A stretch of 36,918 nt of DNA from Lachnospiraceae bacterium (GTDB lineage: Bacteria; Bacillota; Clostridia; Lachnospirales; Lachnospiraceae), in assembly GCA_024691065.1 (NCBI GenBank), contig JAILOA010000153.1:1-36918 (forward strand), read 5' to 3'. Both the position numbers and the translations under genes were made by a program. The notes under the pieces were generated by a model that saw only the letters and a program-made list of their open reading frames with translations, was not told the DNA's origin and made no database searches. The first letter of the stretch is position 1, and each line of letters opens with the position of its first letter. Below, in pieces: positions 8,486 to 18,391 of this stretch.

Positions 8486-11400
8486 TTACCTCGTAATTGT
8501 CTCCTCTTCCGAAACTATCTCTCCGCCACCGTTTTCCGTGGTAGTGGTTTGATTATTCTGTCCTGCATTTTCTGTCGTTCCGGTGTTTCCTCCATTTCCG
8601 GTATTATTCGTGCCGGAATTGGTTTGTCCTGTGTTATCGGTAGTACCGGTCTGCCCGTTTGTGCCTGTTGTACCGTTTTGTCCGGTTGTGTCGGTAGTAC
8701 CTGTACCGGTCTGCCCCGTTGTGTCCGTTGTGCCGGTCTGCCCCGTTGTGTCCGTTGTTGTCGTTGGAGTTGTAGTTTCAGTACTCTCCGCATCCTCTTC
8801 AGTCTCGGTTGTCTCACTGGTAGCAGTAGGCGCTGCAGTATACTGTGAATAAGTAGTTACGGTTTCACCGCTCTCATCCTTATAAGCCTTAAATTCTTTC
8901 TTTGGCTTATCTTTATTGGCTTTAACCATGAAATCGTACCATATGCTAAGTGGATAGCTACCGCCTGTAAGTCCGCTTAAAGTCTGAGGCTGATCATAAC
9001 CAACCCATACCGCGGTACTATAGTAAGGTGTATATCCACAGAACCACCCATCTTTATAATCGCTTGTTGTACCGGTTTTTCCGGCCGAATCCATATTTGG
9101 AATGGCATGTCCCGCTGCAGTACCCTGAACCAGTACTCCCTTTAGGATATCTGTCATCATGAGCGCTGCATTTTCCTTATATACCTTTTTCTGCTTAGTA
9201 AGCGTCTTGCCCGGAACGACTACATTTCCTTCTGCATCCGTAATCTTCTCGATACAGGTTGGATCCGTGAATTTACCGCCATTGGCAAGAGTTGCATAAG
9301 CGGATGCCATCTCGGTCGTGGTCACACCATTTGTAAGACCTCCGAGAGATGCTGCCGGTATAAAGTCATCATCAACTATGTGTGCAAAGTTCATATTGAG
9401 CACATATGAAAGACCGACTTTAGGAGTAAGCTCCTCAAATACCTTCCATGCAATTACATTCTTGGATTGCTCAACTGCACTTCTCAAAGGAATCTTGCCC
9501 TGATAAATTCCGCTTGAGTTACGAGGACCGCCCTCAAAATATGTATCATCAACGATAGTATCAGGCGTATAATCTCTTTCTAACGCCGGTGTATAAACCG
9601 CAATCGGCTTAAAGGATGAACCCGGCTGTCTCGGGCTTTGGAATGCTCTGTTCAATGTATAGCCCTCGAGACTCTTCTGCGAACGTCCGCCGACTATGGC
9701 AACTACCTTGCCTGTCTCATTATCTATACAGGTTGCCGCTCCCTGGAAGGTATAAATCTTATTTTTCTTCTCAGTGAAGGATTTAAGCTGTGAATCCACA
9801 GAATCCTGAAGCTCCTTCTGAATACTCTTATCGATAGATGTGTAAATCCTGTAGCCCTGAGTATACAGAGCCTGATGACAGGTGTCATACATCTCATTGA
9901 AGCTTTCCTCGTAAGCCTTACGATCAGCAGTGCTGTCAAAGCTGTATTGGAATTCAAATCCTTTTGCCTTCATGAGCGCCTTTGTAGCACAGTAAATCGA
10001 ATAAGTTGTTTCATAATTTCTGGTCTTAAGCTCGGACGGAATATTTAATTCAACATTTTCCTTCAGGGCCGCATCATAATCATTCTGAGATATATCGCCC
10101 TGATCGAGCATTTCGTCAAGCATAAGCTTCTGACGAACCTTAGTATTATCATAATTAGTAATCGGATCATACTTTGTAGGACCGTTCGGAATAGCACATA
10201 AAAATGCTGTCTCCGCCAGTGTAAGCTTATCTGCGGATTTTGAGAAATACCCTTGCGCCGCACTCTCGATTCCATAATAACCGTTTGCAAAATAAACGTT
10301 ATTAATATAGAATTCCAGAATCTGCTCCTTGGTATATTTCTTCTCCATCTCGGTCGAAACAAATATTTCTTTTATCTTTCTTTCAAGCGTCTGCTCACTG
10401 CTTAAGAATGTAAGCTTTGCAAGCTGCTGTGTAATGGTACTACCACCACGGCTTATACCCTTCTTAAGAATCTTGCTCCTGACAAGCTGAACAGTCGCAC
10501 TTCCTATCGCCTTTATGTCATAACCCTTATGTTTAAAGAATCCCTGATCCTCGACATCTACAAAGGCATTCACAACATTTGTAGGAATATTATCATACTC
10601 CAGATAATATGTATCCTTATCACCCTTAAGCTCGGCTATAGGATTACCTTTACTGTTGTATATTATGGACGTTAAAGAGCTTTTAAATGTTTCTTCCGAG
10701 GACGCTGCCACGGTTTCCGCGGCCTCTTTACGCCATTTCATAATGGTCTTTCCGTATTTCAGATAAAATACCACCAATGTAATCATTATCGCAAAAAGTA
10801 TCAGAAAGAATATTATCCTTAATACGAAAAATACCTTCTTTTTCTTGCTCTTTGGTTTTTTGGCAATCCTGTTATTTCTGCCACCCTTTGCGGTAGTATC
10901 AACTATATTATCACCCTGATTTTTACCTTTGCCCTTCTTAGTAGCACTAGCTTTGGCATTTTTTTTAGCCTTGTCGGAAACATTTTTTCCGTTACCGGCC
11001 TTCAAAGCTTTAGAATCGGGTGAATTTGTCCTTCCCGAACCGGATGAACTGCTCCTGTCGGTTTTTCTTCCGGAGGAATTCCCTCCGGTACTTCTTCTCG
11101 GATTACTTCTCCCGGAACTTCTGCCGGATGCTTGACTTCTTCTGGCAGTTCTTCCGTCAGGATTCATATCCTTGGTATCCGATACATTTTTCTTGCTAAA
11201 ATCCTTCGTATCTCCGCTTGCATCCTCAGAACCGGTTCCATAACTGTCCAAACTCACGCCGTAATCATTAGTGGCATCACCGTAATTACCGGTTTGGTTG
11301 CCGTAATTCGTGCTTCTTGCGCTGTAATTGCCGGTTCTGCCGGCATTGTTACCTGTTCTTGAGCCGTAATACCGGGAATCGCTTCCGTAAGCCCCTGAAG

Positions 11401-11692
11401 CCCCTGCACTGTTATAGGGACGTGCATCGGAAGAATTACCCGAATAACCGTTGGCATTGTTATAGCCTGTTCTTCTGTTATTGCTTCTATTTCCTACAGA
11501 ACTTTGGCTTCTTCCCCGGGCTGTACCTGCGTAATTTCTTCCATCTCCGGCACCTCCCGAACTGCCTATATCATCAGCATTTGAATAGTTTCCGTATGTC
11601 TTTTTCAGGTTTCTTTCAATTTCGTCAGCCATCTCATCTTCATAGCTGCGATTAATATCCATATTATCTAAATCGATTCTTCTATCTGACAT
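8486..11692 (-). CDS. Class A penicillin-binding protein (GT51 transglycosylase + transpeptidase) with long low-complexity N- and C-termini
   Basis: VEDQGFFKHKGYD, GGSTITQQLAKLT, QPGSSFKPIAVYTP, SxN (EQSKNV), AGKTGTTSDYKDGWFCGYTP; TM segment VLRIIFFLILFAIMITLVVFYL; ggagag upstream. Confidence 0.95.
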   Translation of the reverse strand: MSDRRIDLDNMDINRSYEDEMADEIERNLKKTYGNYSNADDIGSSGGAGDGRNYAGTARGRSQSSVGNRSNNRRTGYNNANGYSGNSSDARPYNSAGASGAYGSDSRYYGSRTGNNAGRTGNYSARSTNYGNQTGNYGDATNDYGVSLDSYGTGSEDASGDTKDFSKKNVSDTKDMNPDGRTARRSQASGRSSGRSNPRRSTGGNSSGRKTDRSSSSGSGRTNSPDSKALKAGNGKNVSDKAKKNAKASATKKGKGKNQGDNIVDTTAKGGRNNRIAKKPKSKKKKVFFVLRIIFFLILFAIMITLVVFYLKYGKTIMKWRKEAAETVAASSEETFKSSLTSIIYNSKGNPIAELKGDKDTYYLEYDNIPTNVVNAFVDVEDQGFFKHKGYDIKAIGSATVQLVRSKILKKGISRGGSTITQQLAKLTFLSSEQTLERKIKEIFVSTEMEKKYTKEQILEFYINNVYFANGYYGIESAAQGYFSKSADKLTLAETAFLCAIPNGPTKYDPITNYDNTKVRQKLMLDEMLDQGDISQNDYDAALKENVELNIPSELKTRNYETTYSIYCATKALMKAKGFEFQYSFDSTADRKAYEESFNEMYDTCHQALYTQGYRIYTSIDKSIQKELQDSVDSQLKSFTEKKNKIYTFQGAATCIDNETGKVVAIVGGRSQKSLEGYTLNRAFQSPRQPGSSFKPIAVYTPALERDYTPDTIVDDTYFEGGPRNSSGIYQGKIPLRSAVEQSKNVIAWKVFEELTPKVGLSYVLNMNFAHIVDDDFIPAASLGGLTNGVTTTEMASAYATLANGGKFTDPTCIEKITDAEGNVVVPGKTLTKQKKVYKENAALMMTDILKGVLVQGTAAGHAIPNMDSAGKTGTTSDYKDGWFCGYTPYYSTAVWVGYDQPQTLSGLTGGSYPLSIWYDFMVKANKDKPKKEFKAYKDESGETVTTYSQYTAAPTATSETTETEEDAESTETTTPTTTTDTTGQTGTTDTTGQTGTGTTDTTGQNGTTGTNGQTGTTDNTGQTNSGTNNTGNGGNTGTTENAGQNNQTTTTENGGGEIVSEEETITR

Positions 11693-11827
11693 AAATGCTC
11701 TCCGAATGGTGTGTATAAACTATTTTTATAGTTTATTTCAACCTACAAATATCGCTTATGTTCATCAATAATAATTAATCCATTTTTTGATACATTTTTA
11801 TGTAAATGTATTCAATTTGTAATTATC

Positions 11828-12355
11828 CTACTTACTGTCTTTTTTCTTGCCTGTTGCAATATCTGCACTGAGGCTCTTTGCCTTTGCAGATACCTTTTCA
11901 CGGAATGAAATCTTTCTGCCTTTTGCTTCAAGACTTGAGTGAATTCCCTTTACTTCCAGGATGTAGATTCCGCTTATGCTTGCACGTACTTCCTTCTTTA
12001 CCGGAATTAAATCAAAAATCTGCTCCTCACAGATAAGTGACATAATCTGTGGTCCAACCTTTGCCTTTACGATTGGGAGCTTCTGATTCTGAAAACGCTT
12101 AGGAACATTTTCCATAACTACAGCCGGCATATTTGCGTCCTTCAGTTTCATTCTCTTCTTGTCAATTACAAGAAGCTTTACGCTCTGTTTTGCTGCCTCT
12201 AATTGCTGTCTGCTTTCATCCTGCTGCTTCTGAAGTTTTTTGCCCCAGATTCCGAGTGCTATGATTCCTGCTATAAGCACAACCGCAATGATAATTGATA
12301 CTATTGCAAATTTGCTTATCATCGCTCCTAATAATAATCCACTGTAAAATTCCAT
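11828..12355 (-). CDS. Hypothetical single-pass membrane protein
   Basis: N-terminal TM (FAIVSIIIAVVLIAGIIALGIW) followed by a soluble domain; gaaaggg upstream. Confidence 0.7.
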   Translation of the reverse strand: MEFYSGLLLGAMISKFAIVSIIIAVVLIAGIIALGIWGKKLQKQQDESRQQLEAAKQSVKLLVIDKKRMKLKDANMPAVVMENVPKRFQNQKLPIVKAKVGPQIMSLICEEQIFDLIPVKKEVRASISGIYILEVKGIHSSLEAKGRKISFREKVSAKAKSLSADIATGKKKDSK

Positions 12356-12521
12356 TGTTTTTATCCCTTTCGTTTGTTTGATTTATTACTGCTTATCGGT
12401 AAGGCTGCTAAGAGGTCCCTTAAATCCAGGATTTTAGCTTAGTCATATCCCGGATTTGTACCTATACCGGTTTATGCTACCCCGTCGCATAGCCCATTCC
12501 TGTTGTTTCCTTAGCTGTAAC

Positions 12522-13286
12522 TTACGCTACCCTTGCTTTCTTCTCTGCCTCAAGCTCAGCTAAATTCTCATTAACCTTTGCTTGAATTATGTCATGAACC
12601 GTCGCTCCTATGCATTTCTTCTCTTCCTTCGACAATTCATTGACATCAATAGGCTCCATATACTCAAAAATAATATGCTGAGGCTTAACCCACGGTAAAT
12701 GATCCTCAAATACGGGCGCTGTATTTACAATAGCTACCGGGACAATCGGAGCTTTGGATTTAAGCGCTAATCTGAAAGTTGCCTCATGAAAAGGAAGCAT
12801 CTCATCTGTCTTGGCTCTCGTGCCCTCCGGTGCTATATAAATCGAATGACCTGTTTTAAGCAGTTCTATTCCTTTGCTTATGGTCTCCATACCCTGTCTC
12901 AAATCTCCCCTGTCAAGAAACAGACAATGCATAAATCTCATCCATCTTGAAACCAACGGAATATTCTTAAGTTCCTTCTTTGCTACATACAGCGAAAGCT
13001 CCGGTGCAGTTACATACCCTGTAATTATATCAAAAAATCCCCTATGGTTAAATGTATATAACGCGGCGCCTTTCGGTTGATTTTCCTTTCCCCTGACAGT
13101 AAGCTTCACTCCCGAAAAAAATAGTATGCCCTTAAAGCCTATATTTACGAAGGGCTGTGAAAATCTATGTCTTGCATCCTTATCCTGCAGACCAATGAAA
13201 AATGCGATTATCCACATCGGAATGCTGATTATATAAAAGAATACCAAGAAAAGAAATACCAATATTATTCTCATTTCGTTCCTCAC
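12522..13286 (-). CDS. plsC: 1-acyl-sn-glycerol-3-phosphate acyltransferase family protein
   Basis: FNHRGFFDI (NHxxxxD-like) and IAPEGTRAKTDEMLPFHEATFRLA motifs. Confidence 0.85.
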   Translation of the reverse strand: MRNEMRIILVFLFLVFFYIISIPMWIIAFFIGLQDKDARHRFSQPFVNIGFKGILFFSGVKLTVRGKENQPKGAALYTFNHRGFFDIITGYVTAPELSLYVAKKELKNIPLVSRWMRFMHCLFLDRGDLRQGMETISKGIELLKTGHSIYIAPEGTRAKTDEMLPFHEATFRLALKSKAPIVPVAIVNTAPVFEDHLPWVKPQHIIFEYMEPIDVNELSKEEKKCIGATVHDIIQAKVNENLAELEAEKKARVA

Positions 13287-13434
13287 AATCTAATTAAATA
13301 CTTTTAGTGTACTACTACTCAAAATTACACCGCATTTTATAATAACATAAAAAATCTCATTTGTCTAAACAAATTAGCATTAAGTTTTAAGTGATTATCT
13401 ATCCTTGCAAGAACGTGCATAACAAGGCTTAACC

Positions 13435-13475
13435 AATAAAAATCGTGCAGAAGCATTATAACCTCTGCACGATTT
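13435..13475 (-). terminator. Terminator downstream of the first GLUG protein gene
   Basis: 12-bp perfect stem aaatcgtgcaga/tctgcacgattt followed on the minus strand by tttatt. Confidence 0.85.
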
Positions 13476-13573
13476 CTGTAAACCGGGTATCTCTACCTTA
13501 ACTTATTCATTTTTCAGATAATATCTCTATTACCGGCTTAGCCGAATAGACTAAACTTCTTAATTAAGTCAAA

Positions 13574-16500
13574 TTAGAATTTCTTTACTACAACCTTCTT
13601 ACTCTTTGACTTCTTAATAAGCTTCTTATATTTCTTGAATTTCTTCTTAGGTACGAAAATCTTAAGCTTCTTGCCGGCACCCTTAGTAAATGCTTTCTTG
13701 CCAACCTTCTTAAGCTTAAGTGACTTAATCTTAACAAGTTTAAGCTTCTTATCGCCCTTAATCATGTTCTTACCAACATTCTTAAGTTTCTTTGACTTAA
13801 GAACAAGCTTCTTTAAGCTCTTCATGTTCTTAAATGCGTTGTTACCGATCTTCTTAAGCTTCTTGCTTGTAATTGTAAGAGTCTTAGCCTTATTACATCC
13901 GGCAAATGCACCGTTACCGATCTTCTTTACATTCTTACCGACTTTAGCCTTAGTAGCCTTTGTCATTCCCTTGAATGCCTTATTTCCAATCTGAACTACC
14001 TTAAATACCGCACCTCTTGAAGAAACCTCATCAAATGCCTCTACTGAAGTTAATTCCTTAGTTGTTGTTCCGATTACTGCTACAGTATTAAGTGTACTTC
14101 CTACATAATCGAATCTGATAATCTGATAGATATAGTTACCGATTGTTACTGAAGATCCTGTTGGGAATAAGCTTACAGCTGCGCTTGTAACTGCACCCTT
14201 TGTTGCTGCACCCCTAGATGCAGGATTTACAGCCGGCTTGCTGGCTGGTTTAGATGAAGGAGGAGCTGTTGGTTTAAACGGCTTAGATGTTACTTCTGCT
14301 TCCTCAGTCTCCTTAGGAGCATCTGTTGCTGCTTCTGTCTCTTCAGGAGCTTCTGTTGCTGCTTCTGTCTCCTCAGGAACTTCTGTTGCTTCAGGAGTAG
14401 CTGCTGATGTTTCCTCAGCTGCTGCATCTGTTTCCTCTGCTGCTGCTTCTGTTTCCTCTGCTGCTGCTGTCTCCTCAGGAGCTTCTGTCTCCTCCGGCTC
14501 TTCCGGCTTCTCGGCAAACTTAGCTACCAACTCAGCACCCTTACTATATGTAAATGTAATAATGTTGCTTTCTACTGCCTCACCTGAAGCAATAGTAATC
14601 TTATCATTTGCATCCCATGTTTCAAATACAAATCCATCATTTGCGGTAGCTTTAACTGTAACCATGTTAGCTTCATCATCTAATGCAATAAGTCCTACTG
14701 AACCGCCTGATGCAGGCTTAACCTTAATTGTGAGTCCATCAGCTGTTACATATATATTTGATTCCATATCTGCAATTATATAACCATCTTCTGTTTCAGC
14801 TGTATTTTCTGCTTCCTTGTAATCATACTTAGGAGTATCCTCAACACCTACTTCAAAGTTTGCTACTATTACAGCGCCCTTATTGATTTCAAATGTAGCT
14901 TCATCTTCAACTGCCTCAGTTGGCTTTGTACCTGTTGTTCTCCACTTTTTGAACTTATATCCAAGTGCAGGAACAGTCTTAAGTGTTACAGTTGCATTAT
15001 CTGAACGTACAAGATATACAGCACCTGCTGATGGAGGATTAACCTTAATCTGCATTCCGAATAATTCGGCATCCCATGTATCAGGATTTGAAGGATCTAC
15101 TATAAGCTGACCGATGTCTCTGTTATCATAGTCTGAATCTGAAGTATCTTTGTAGTTATCAGTTAAGTTACTTGATGTTCCTTCGTCATTACCGATGTTT
15201 CCACCTACGTTGTCTCCGCCTGTAACCTCACCGTTATTTACAGCGCCGTCAACTACACCTGTTTCACTGTTGTTACCGATGTTTCCACCTGTGTTTGTGC
15301 CATCAGGATCACCTGCTACATCACCGTTATTTACAACACCGTTAGCTTCACCGTCATTATTACCAATGTTACCGCCTGTGTTGTTATCACCTGAAACATC
15401 TCCGTTGTTTACAGCATCATTTACAACGCCGTTTTCATCATTGTTACCAATGTTACCGCCTGTATTTTCTTCACCTTCAACATCGCCTGAATTTGTAAGC
15501 TCTTCAGCATTACCATCATTATCACCGATATTACCACCTGTGTTATCTTTACCTGTAACTTTACCGGTATTAGCTGCATCACTTACACTTGAACCTGATG
15601 CATTGTTACCAACATTACCACCTGTGTTATTCTCACCTGTAGAATTTCCTTTATTTGTGAGATCACTTGCCATGCCTTCATTAAGACCGATGTTACCACC
15701 TGTGTTTTCTTCACCTGTAACATCTCCGTTATTTTCAGCTGTCTTTACTTCTCCGCTGTCTGTATTATGTCCTACGTTACCACCAACATTTGTGTCACCG
15801 TCTACTTTACCATCATCTTTGCCTTCTGTACCGTTCACGGCACCGTTTACGGCACCTTCGTTAAGACCTACGTTACCGCCTACATTTTCAGTACCTTTAA
15901 CATTGCCTGTATTTTCAGGATTATCAACAGTAGCATGAACTGTGTTATGACCTACGTTACCACCTACGTTGTTACCGCCTTCAGTCACGCCATCTTCTGT
16001 TTCATCCGGTTTGCCCGTTACATCACCTGTGTTAGAAACAGAACCGTCTCCCGCAACAGTACATGTACCATCATTAAGACCAATGTTACCACCAACATTT
16101 TCCTTACCGGTTACATTAGCAGTATTTTCAGGATTTGTTACAACACCTTCATTCTGATTCCAACCTACATTACCGCCAACATTGCTGCCGTCAGCTTTTA
16201 CTTCACCTTTATTAGTGGTATTATCAACAGTACCGGTGTTATTACCTGCAATACCACCTATATTATCACCATTTAAAGTATCTGATTCGCCATCATTAAC
16301 GCCGGTTACTTTACCTGTATTTACAGTAGATGCAATTACCTCGTCTTCTACATCTATAGCATCAACAATCTTTCCACCATTAAGACCAACGATACCACCG
16401 ACATTTAATTCACCTGTTACATCACCCTTATTGGTTGTACCGCTTACAATACCTTTGCTTGTATTTTCTCCGGCAATACCACCAACCCTTAGATCACCTG

Positions 16501-17968
16501 TAATTGAACCGGTATTTTCAACAGGAATTAATTCTCCGTCCTCGGTTGTACCCGGAGTTATGGTACCTGAATTTGCACCTGCGATACCACCGACACGATC
16601 TGAGCCTGTAACTTCACTGTTATTTGAAGCACCCTGAATTATTAAATTCGTATAACCGACAATACCTCCAACATTGTAACTTCCTTCTACTTTTCCACCA
16701 TTGTTTGTAACGTCTGTTATAACTAAGTTAGGATCATTGGACACCGGTCCGGTAACTTGTCCGAATATACCGCCAACATAGTTTCGCTTATCCGATATCT
16801 CATTATCATAGACATTAACGCTGCAAGTTAAATTCCTAATATCAGCTACAGGATTATCATAAACAAGTCCCTCTTCTGCATTACTATTACTATTAGCATC
16901 TATTATATTTATAAAGCCAAACATACCACCTGTTCCTACAGGTTGTCCTGAACCACCACCTGTTGTTCTTCTATACGAAATAGAATTAGCATTTTTTTCA
17001 TTTTCTTCATTATACTTTTCTACAGCTTTTTCTCCTGCAAGCTCTATTTCTGTATTTGAGCAGGTAACATCTTTTTTACCTTCAACAGAATTATTCTTTA
17101 TGGTAACATAACCATTTCTACTGGTTATACTACCTGCGAAACCACCAACACCCTGAACACCGTTAACAGCTGTATCAGATACTTTACAATTTGTAATAGA
17201 CATTTCTAATTCAGATCTGAGAGAAGAGCTAATATCTCCGCAAAATCCACCTGCTTTACGTACACCCGAAATATTAGAATTAGATACAGTACAATTATCA
17301 AGTATGAAAGCACCCGCATCGAAATAACCTACTAACGCACCTGCCTCAAGTCCTGTATAAGGAACCTTACTACTATAATCCCTATTATCATTTGTTGTTC
17401 CGGAACTCGTATAAGTATTTGGAATAAACTTATTGACATCTCCGTCTGCTACTATTTTTGCACCATCAATTGTCAAATCTTTAACTGTCATATCTGTGTA
17501 AATTATATCACCGAACAAGCCGATACCATATTTTTTCTTGTCATATCTCAGAGTCTGATCATCCTCTGTAAAGTTCACAGACATTCCCTTAATAGTATGT
17601 CCGTTTCCGTTAAATGTAATGGAAGGATAATCATAATCACCTACATTATCGACAGTTAGTTTGCTAATTCCATCAACACTTACATCAATAGGAAGCCAAT
17701 CATAATCTGTCATATCAATATCTGAATTAAGATTGATAATATAATCAGTACCCTGTGTTAAAGTACCAAGTGAATCCCTAAGAGCTGTTAAATTTTTATA
17801 GCTCTTAATGTCATAAGTTACACTGTTCCTATCTTCACTTCCCGCATCTTCTGTCTCTTCTGCGCCTGCCACTTTTGAGTCAATAACCTGTGGTACGGTA
17901 ATACTTGTAATTACCATTGCTGCCGAAAGCACACCTGAAAGTGCTTTTTTAAAAAAACTTTTCCTCAT
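13574..17968 (-). CDS. Secreted 1464-aa surface protein: signal peptide, GLUG and GGNxG solenoid repeats, two InlB-type repeats, Glu/Thr/Ala linker, Lys-rich LRR_5/BspA-like C-terminus
   Basis: MRKSFFKKALSGVLSAAMVITSITVPQV signal; GNGHTIKGM; GGIVGYTN/GGIAGENTS GLUG motifs; 12 GGN[IV]G repeats; YKFKKWRTTG and FVFETWD InlB-like motifs; IGNKAFKGMTKATKAKVGKNVKKIGNGAFAGC. Confidence 0.9.
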   Translation of the reverse strand: MRKSFFKKALSGVLSAAMVITSITVPQVIDSKVAGAEETEDAGSEDRNSVTYDIKSYKNLTALRDSLGTLTQGTDYIINLNSDIDMTDYDWLPIDVSVDGISKLTVDNVGDYDYPSITFNGNGHTIKGMSVNFTEDDQTLRYDKKKYGIGLFGDIIYTDMTVKDLTIDGAKIVADGDVNKFIPNTYTSSGTTNDNRDYSSKVPYTGLEAGALVGYFDAGAFILDNCTVSNSNISGVRKAGGFCGDISSSLRSELEMSITNCKVSDTAVNGVQGVGGFAGSITSRNGYVTIKNNSVEGKKDVTCSNTEIELAGEKAVEKYNEENEKNANSISYRRTTGGGSGQPVGTGGMFGFINIIDANSNSNAEEGLVYDNPVADIRNLTCSVNVYDNEISDKRNYVGGIFGQVTGPVSNDPNLVITDVTNNGGKVEGSYNVGGIVGYTNLIIQGASNNSEVTGSDRVGGIAGANSGTITPGTTEDGELIPVENTGSITGDLRVGGIAGENTSKGIVSGTTNKGDVTGELNVGGIVGLNGGKIVDAIDVEDEVIASTVNTGKVTGVNDGESDTLNGDNIGGIAGNNTGTVDNTTNKGEVKADGSNVGGNVGWNQNEGVVTNPENTANVTGKENVGGNIGLNDGTCTVAGDGSVSNTGDVTGKPDETEDGVTEGGNNVGGNVGHNTVHATVDNPENTGNVKGTENVGGNVGLNEGAVNGAVNGTEGKDDGKVDGDTNVGGNVGHNTDSGEVKTAENNGDVTGEENTGGNIGLNEGMASDLTNKGNSTGENNTGGNVGNNASGSSVSDAANTGKVTGKDNTGGNIGDNDGNAEELTNSGDVEGEENTGGNIGNNDENGVVNDAVNNGDVSGDNNTGGNIGNNDGEANGVVNNGDVAGDPDGTNTGGNIGNNSETGVVDGAVNNGEVTGGDNVGGNIGNDEGTSSNLTDNYKDTSDSDYDNRDIGQLIVDPSNPDTWDAELFGMQIKVNPPSAGAVYLVRSDNATVTLKTVPALGYKFKKWRTTGTKPTEAVEDEATFEINKGAVIVANFEVGVEDTPKYDYKEAENTAETEDGYIIADMESNIYVTADGLTIKVKPASGGSVGLIALDDEANMVTVKATANDGFVFETWDANDKITIASGEAVESNIITFTYSKGAELVAKFAEKPEEPEETEAPEETAAAEETEAAAEETDAAAEETSAATPEATEVPEETEAATEAPEETEAATDAPKETEEAEVTSKPFKPTAPPSSKPASKPAVNPASRGAATKGAVTSAAVSLFPTGSSVTIGNYIYQIIRFDYVGSTLNTVAVIGTTTKELTSVEAFDEVSSRGAVFKVVQIGNKAFKGMTKATKAKVGKNVKKIGNGAFAGCNKAKTLTITSKKLKKIGNNAFKNMKSLKKLVLKSKKLKNVGKNMIKGDKKLKLVKIKSLKLKKVGKKAFTKGAGKKLKIFVPKKKFKKYKKLIKKSKSKKVVVKKF

Positions 17969-18138
17969 ACTTCTCCTTCTCCTGACCCTACTTGTCAGGT
18001 AAAAACTAACCTGTATATATCACTCTAGCAAATAAATAACGAGTCCAACGAAAAAACGCAAAAAAATACAACTATATCCTGAAAGGAAGATAGCTGTTTT
18101 TTATTGGACTACGCACCTGAATAGCATATTAACACCTT

Positions 18139-18174
18139 AAAAAGGGTTTGTCAAGAAAAATCTTTGACAAACCC
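18139..18174 (-). terminator. Terminator downstream of the second GLUG protein gene
   Basis: gggtttgtcaa/ttgacaaaccc 11-bp stem; minus strand continues ttttt. Confidence 0.85.
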
Positions 18175-18177
18175 GTC

Positions 18178-18371
18178 CGTTACTATTCACGAAAAATCGA
18201 AAAAAAGAAACAACAAAAGCCAATGGCTTTTAATTGTTTCTTTTTGAGATTTTTAGGGGCTAGGTAATACGGCTACTCATGAGAAATTTGTTTGCGAAGC
18301 AAACAGTTGAGCAGCTGCTTCTGCTGCGGAAATTTCGAATGTGCCGTATTACCTAGTCGTGAATAGTAACG
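18178..18371. repeat. Nested inverted-repeat element (candidate MITE/REP-like)
   Basis: cgttactattcacga (18178-18192)/tcgtgaatagtaacg (18357-18371) enclosing a long hairpin at 18193-18255, ctaggtaatacggc (18260-18273)/gccgtattacctag (18343-18356), and a three-way junction at 18283-18336. Confidence 0.85.
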
Positions 18372-18391
18372 ATTTTATTTTTTTCTAGGGG

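Noticed and set aside
8583-8852. Plus-strand ORFs opposite the PBP C-terminus
   Set aside because: Antisense reading of a Thr/Gly repeat; Val/Cys/Pro-rich mirror composition, no RBS.
12472-12532. Third tail echo at the plsC stop (gggtagcgtaa vs gggtagcataa, 50 bp apart)
   Set aside because: Only 11 bp with one mismatch and no similarity in the linker; could be chance.
14238-16637. Plus-strand ORFs (181, 247, 169, 151 aa) opposite the first GLUG gene
   Set aside because: Mirror translations of repetitive codons (Ser/Val/Pro-rich); the minus-strand frame has signal peptide and domains.
18178-18371. Complete insertion sequence
   Set aside because: Only ~194 bp with no transposase ORF; at most a non-autonomous element.
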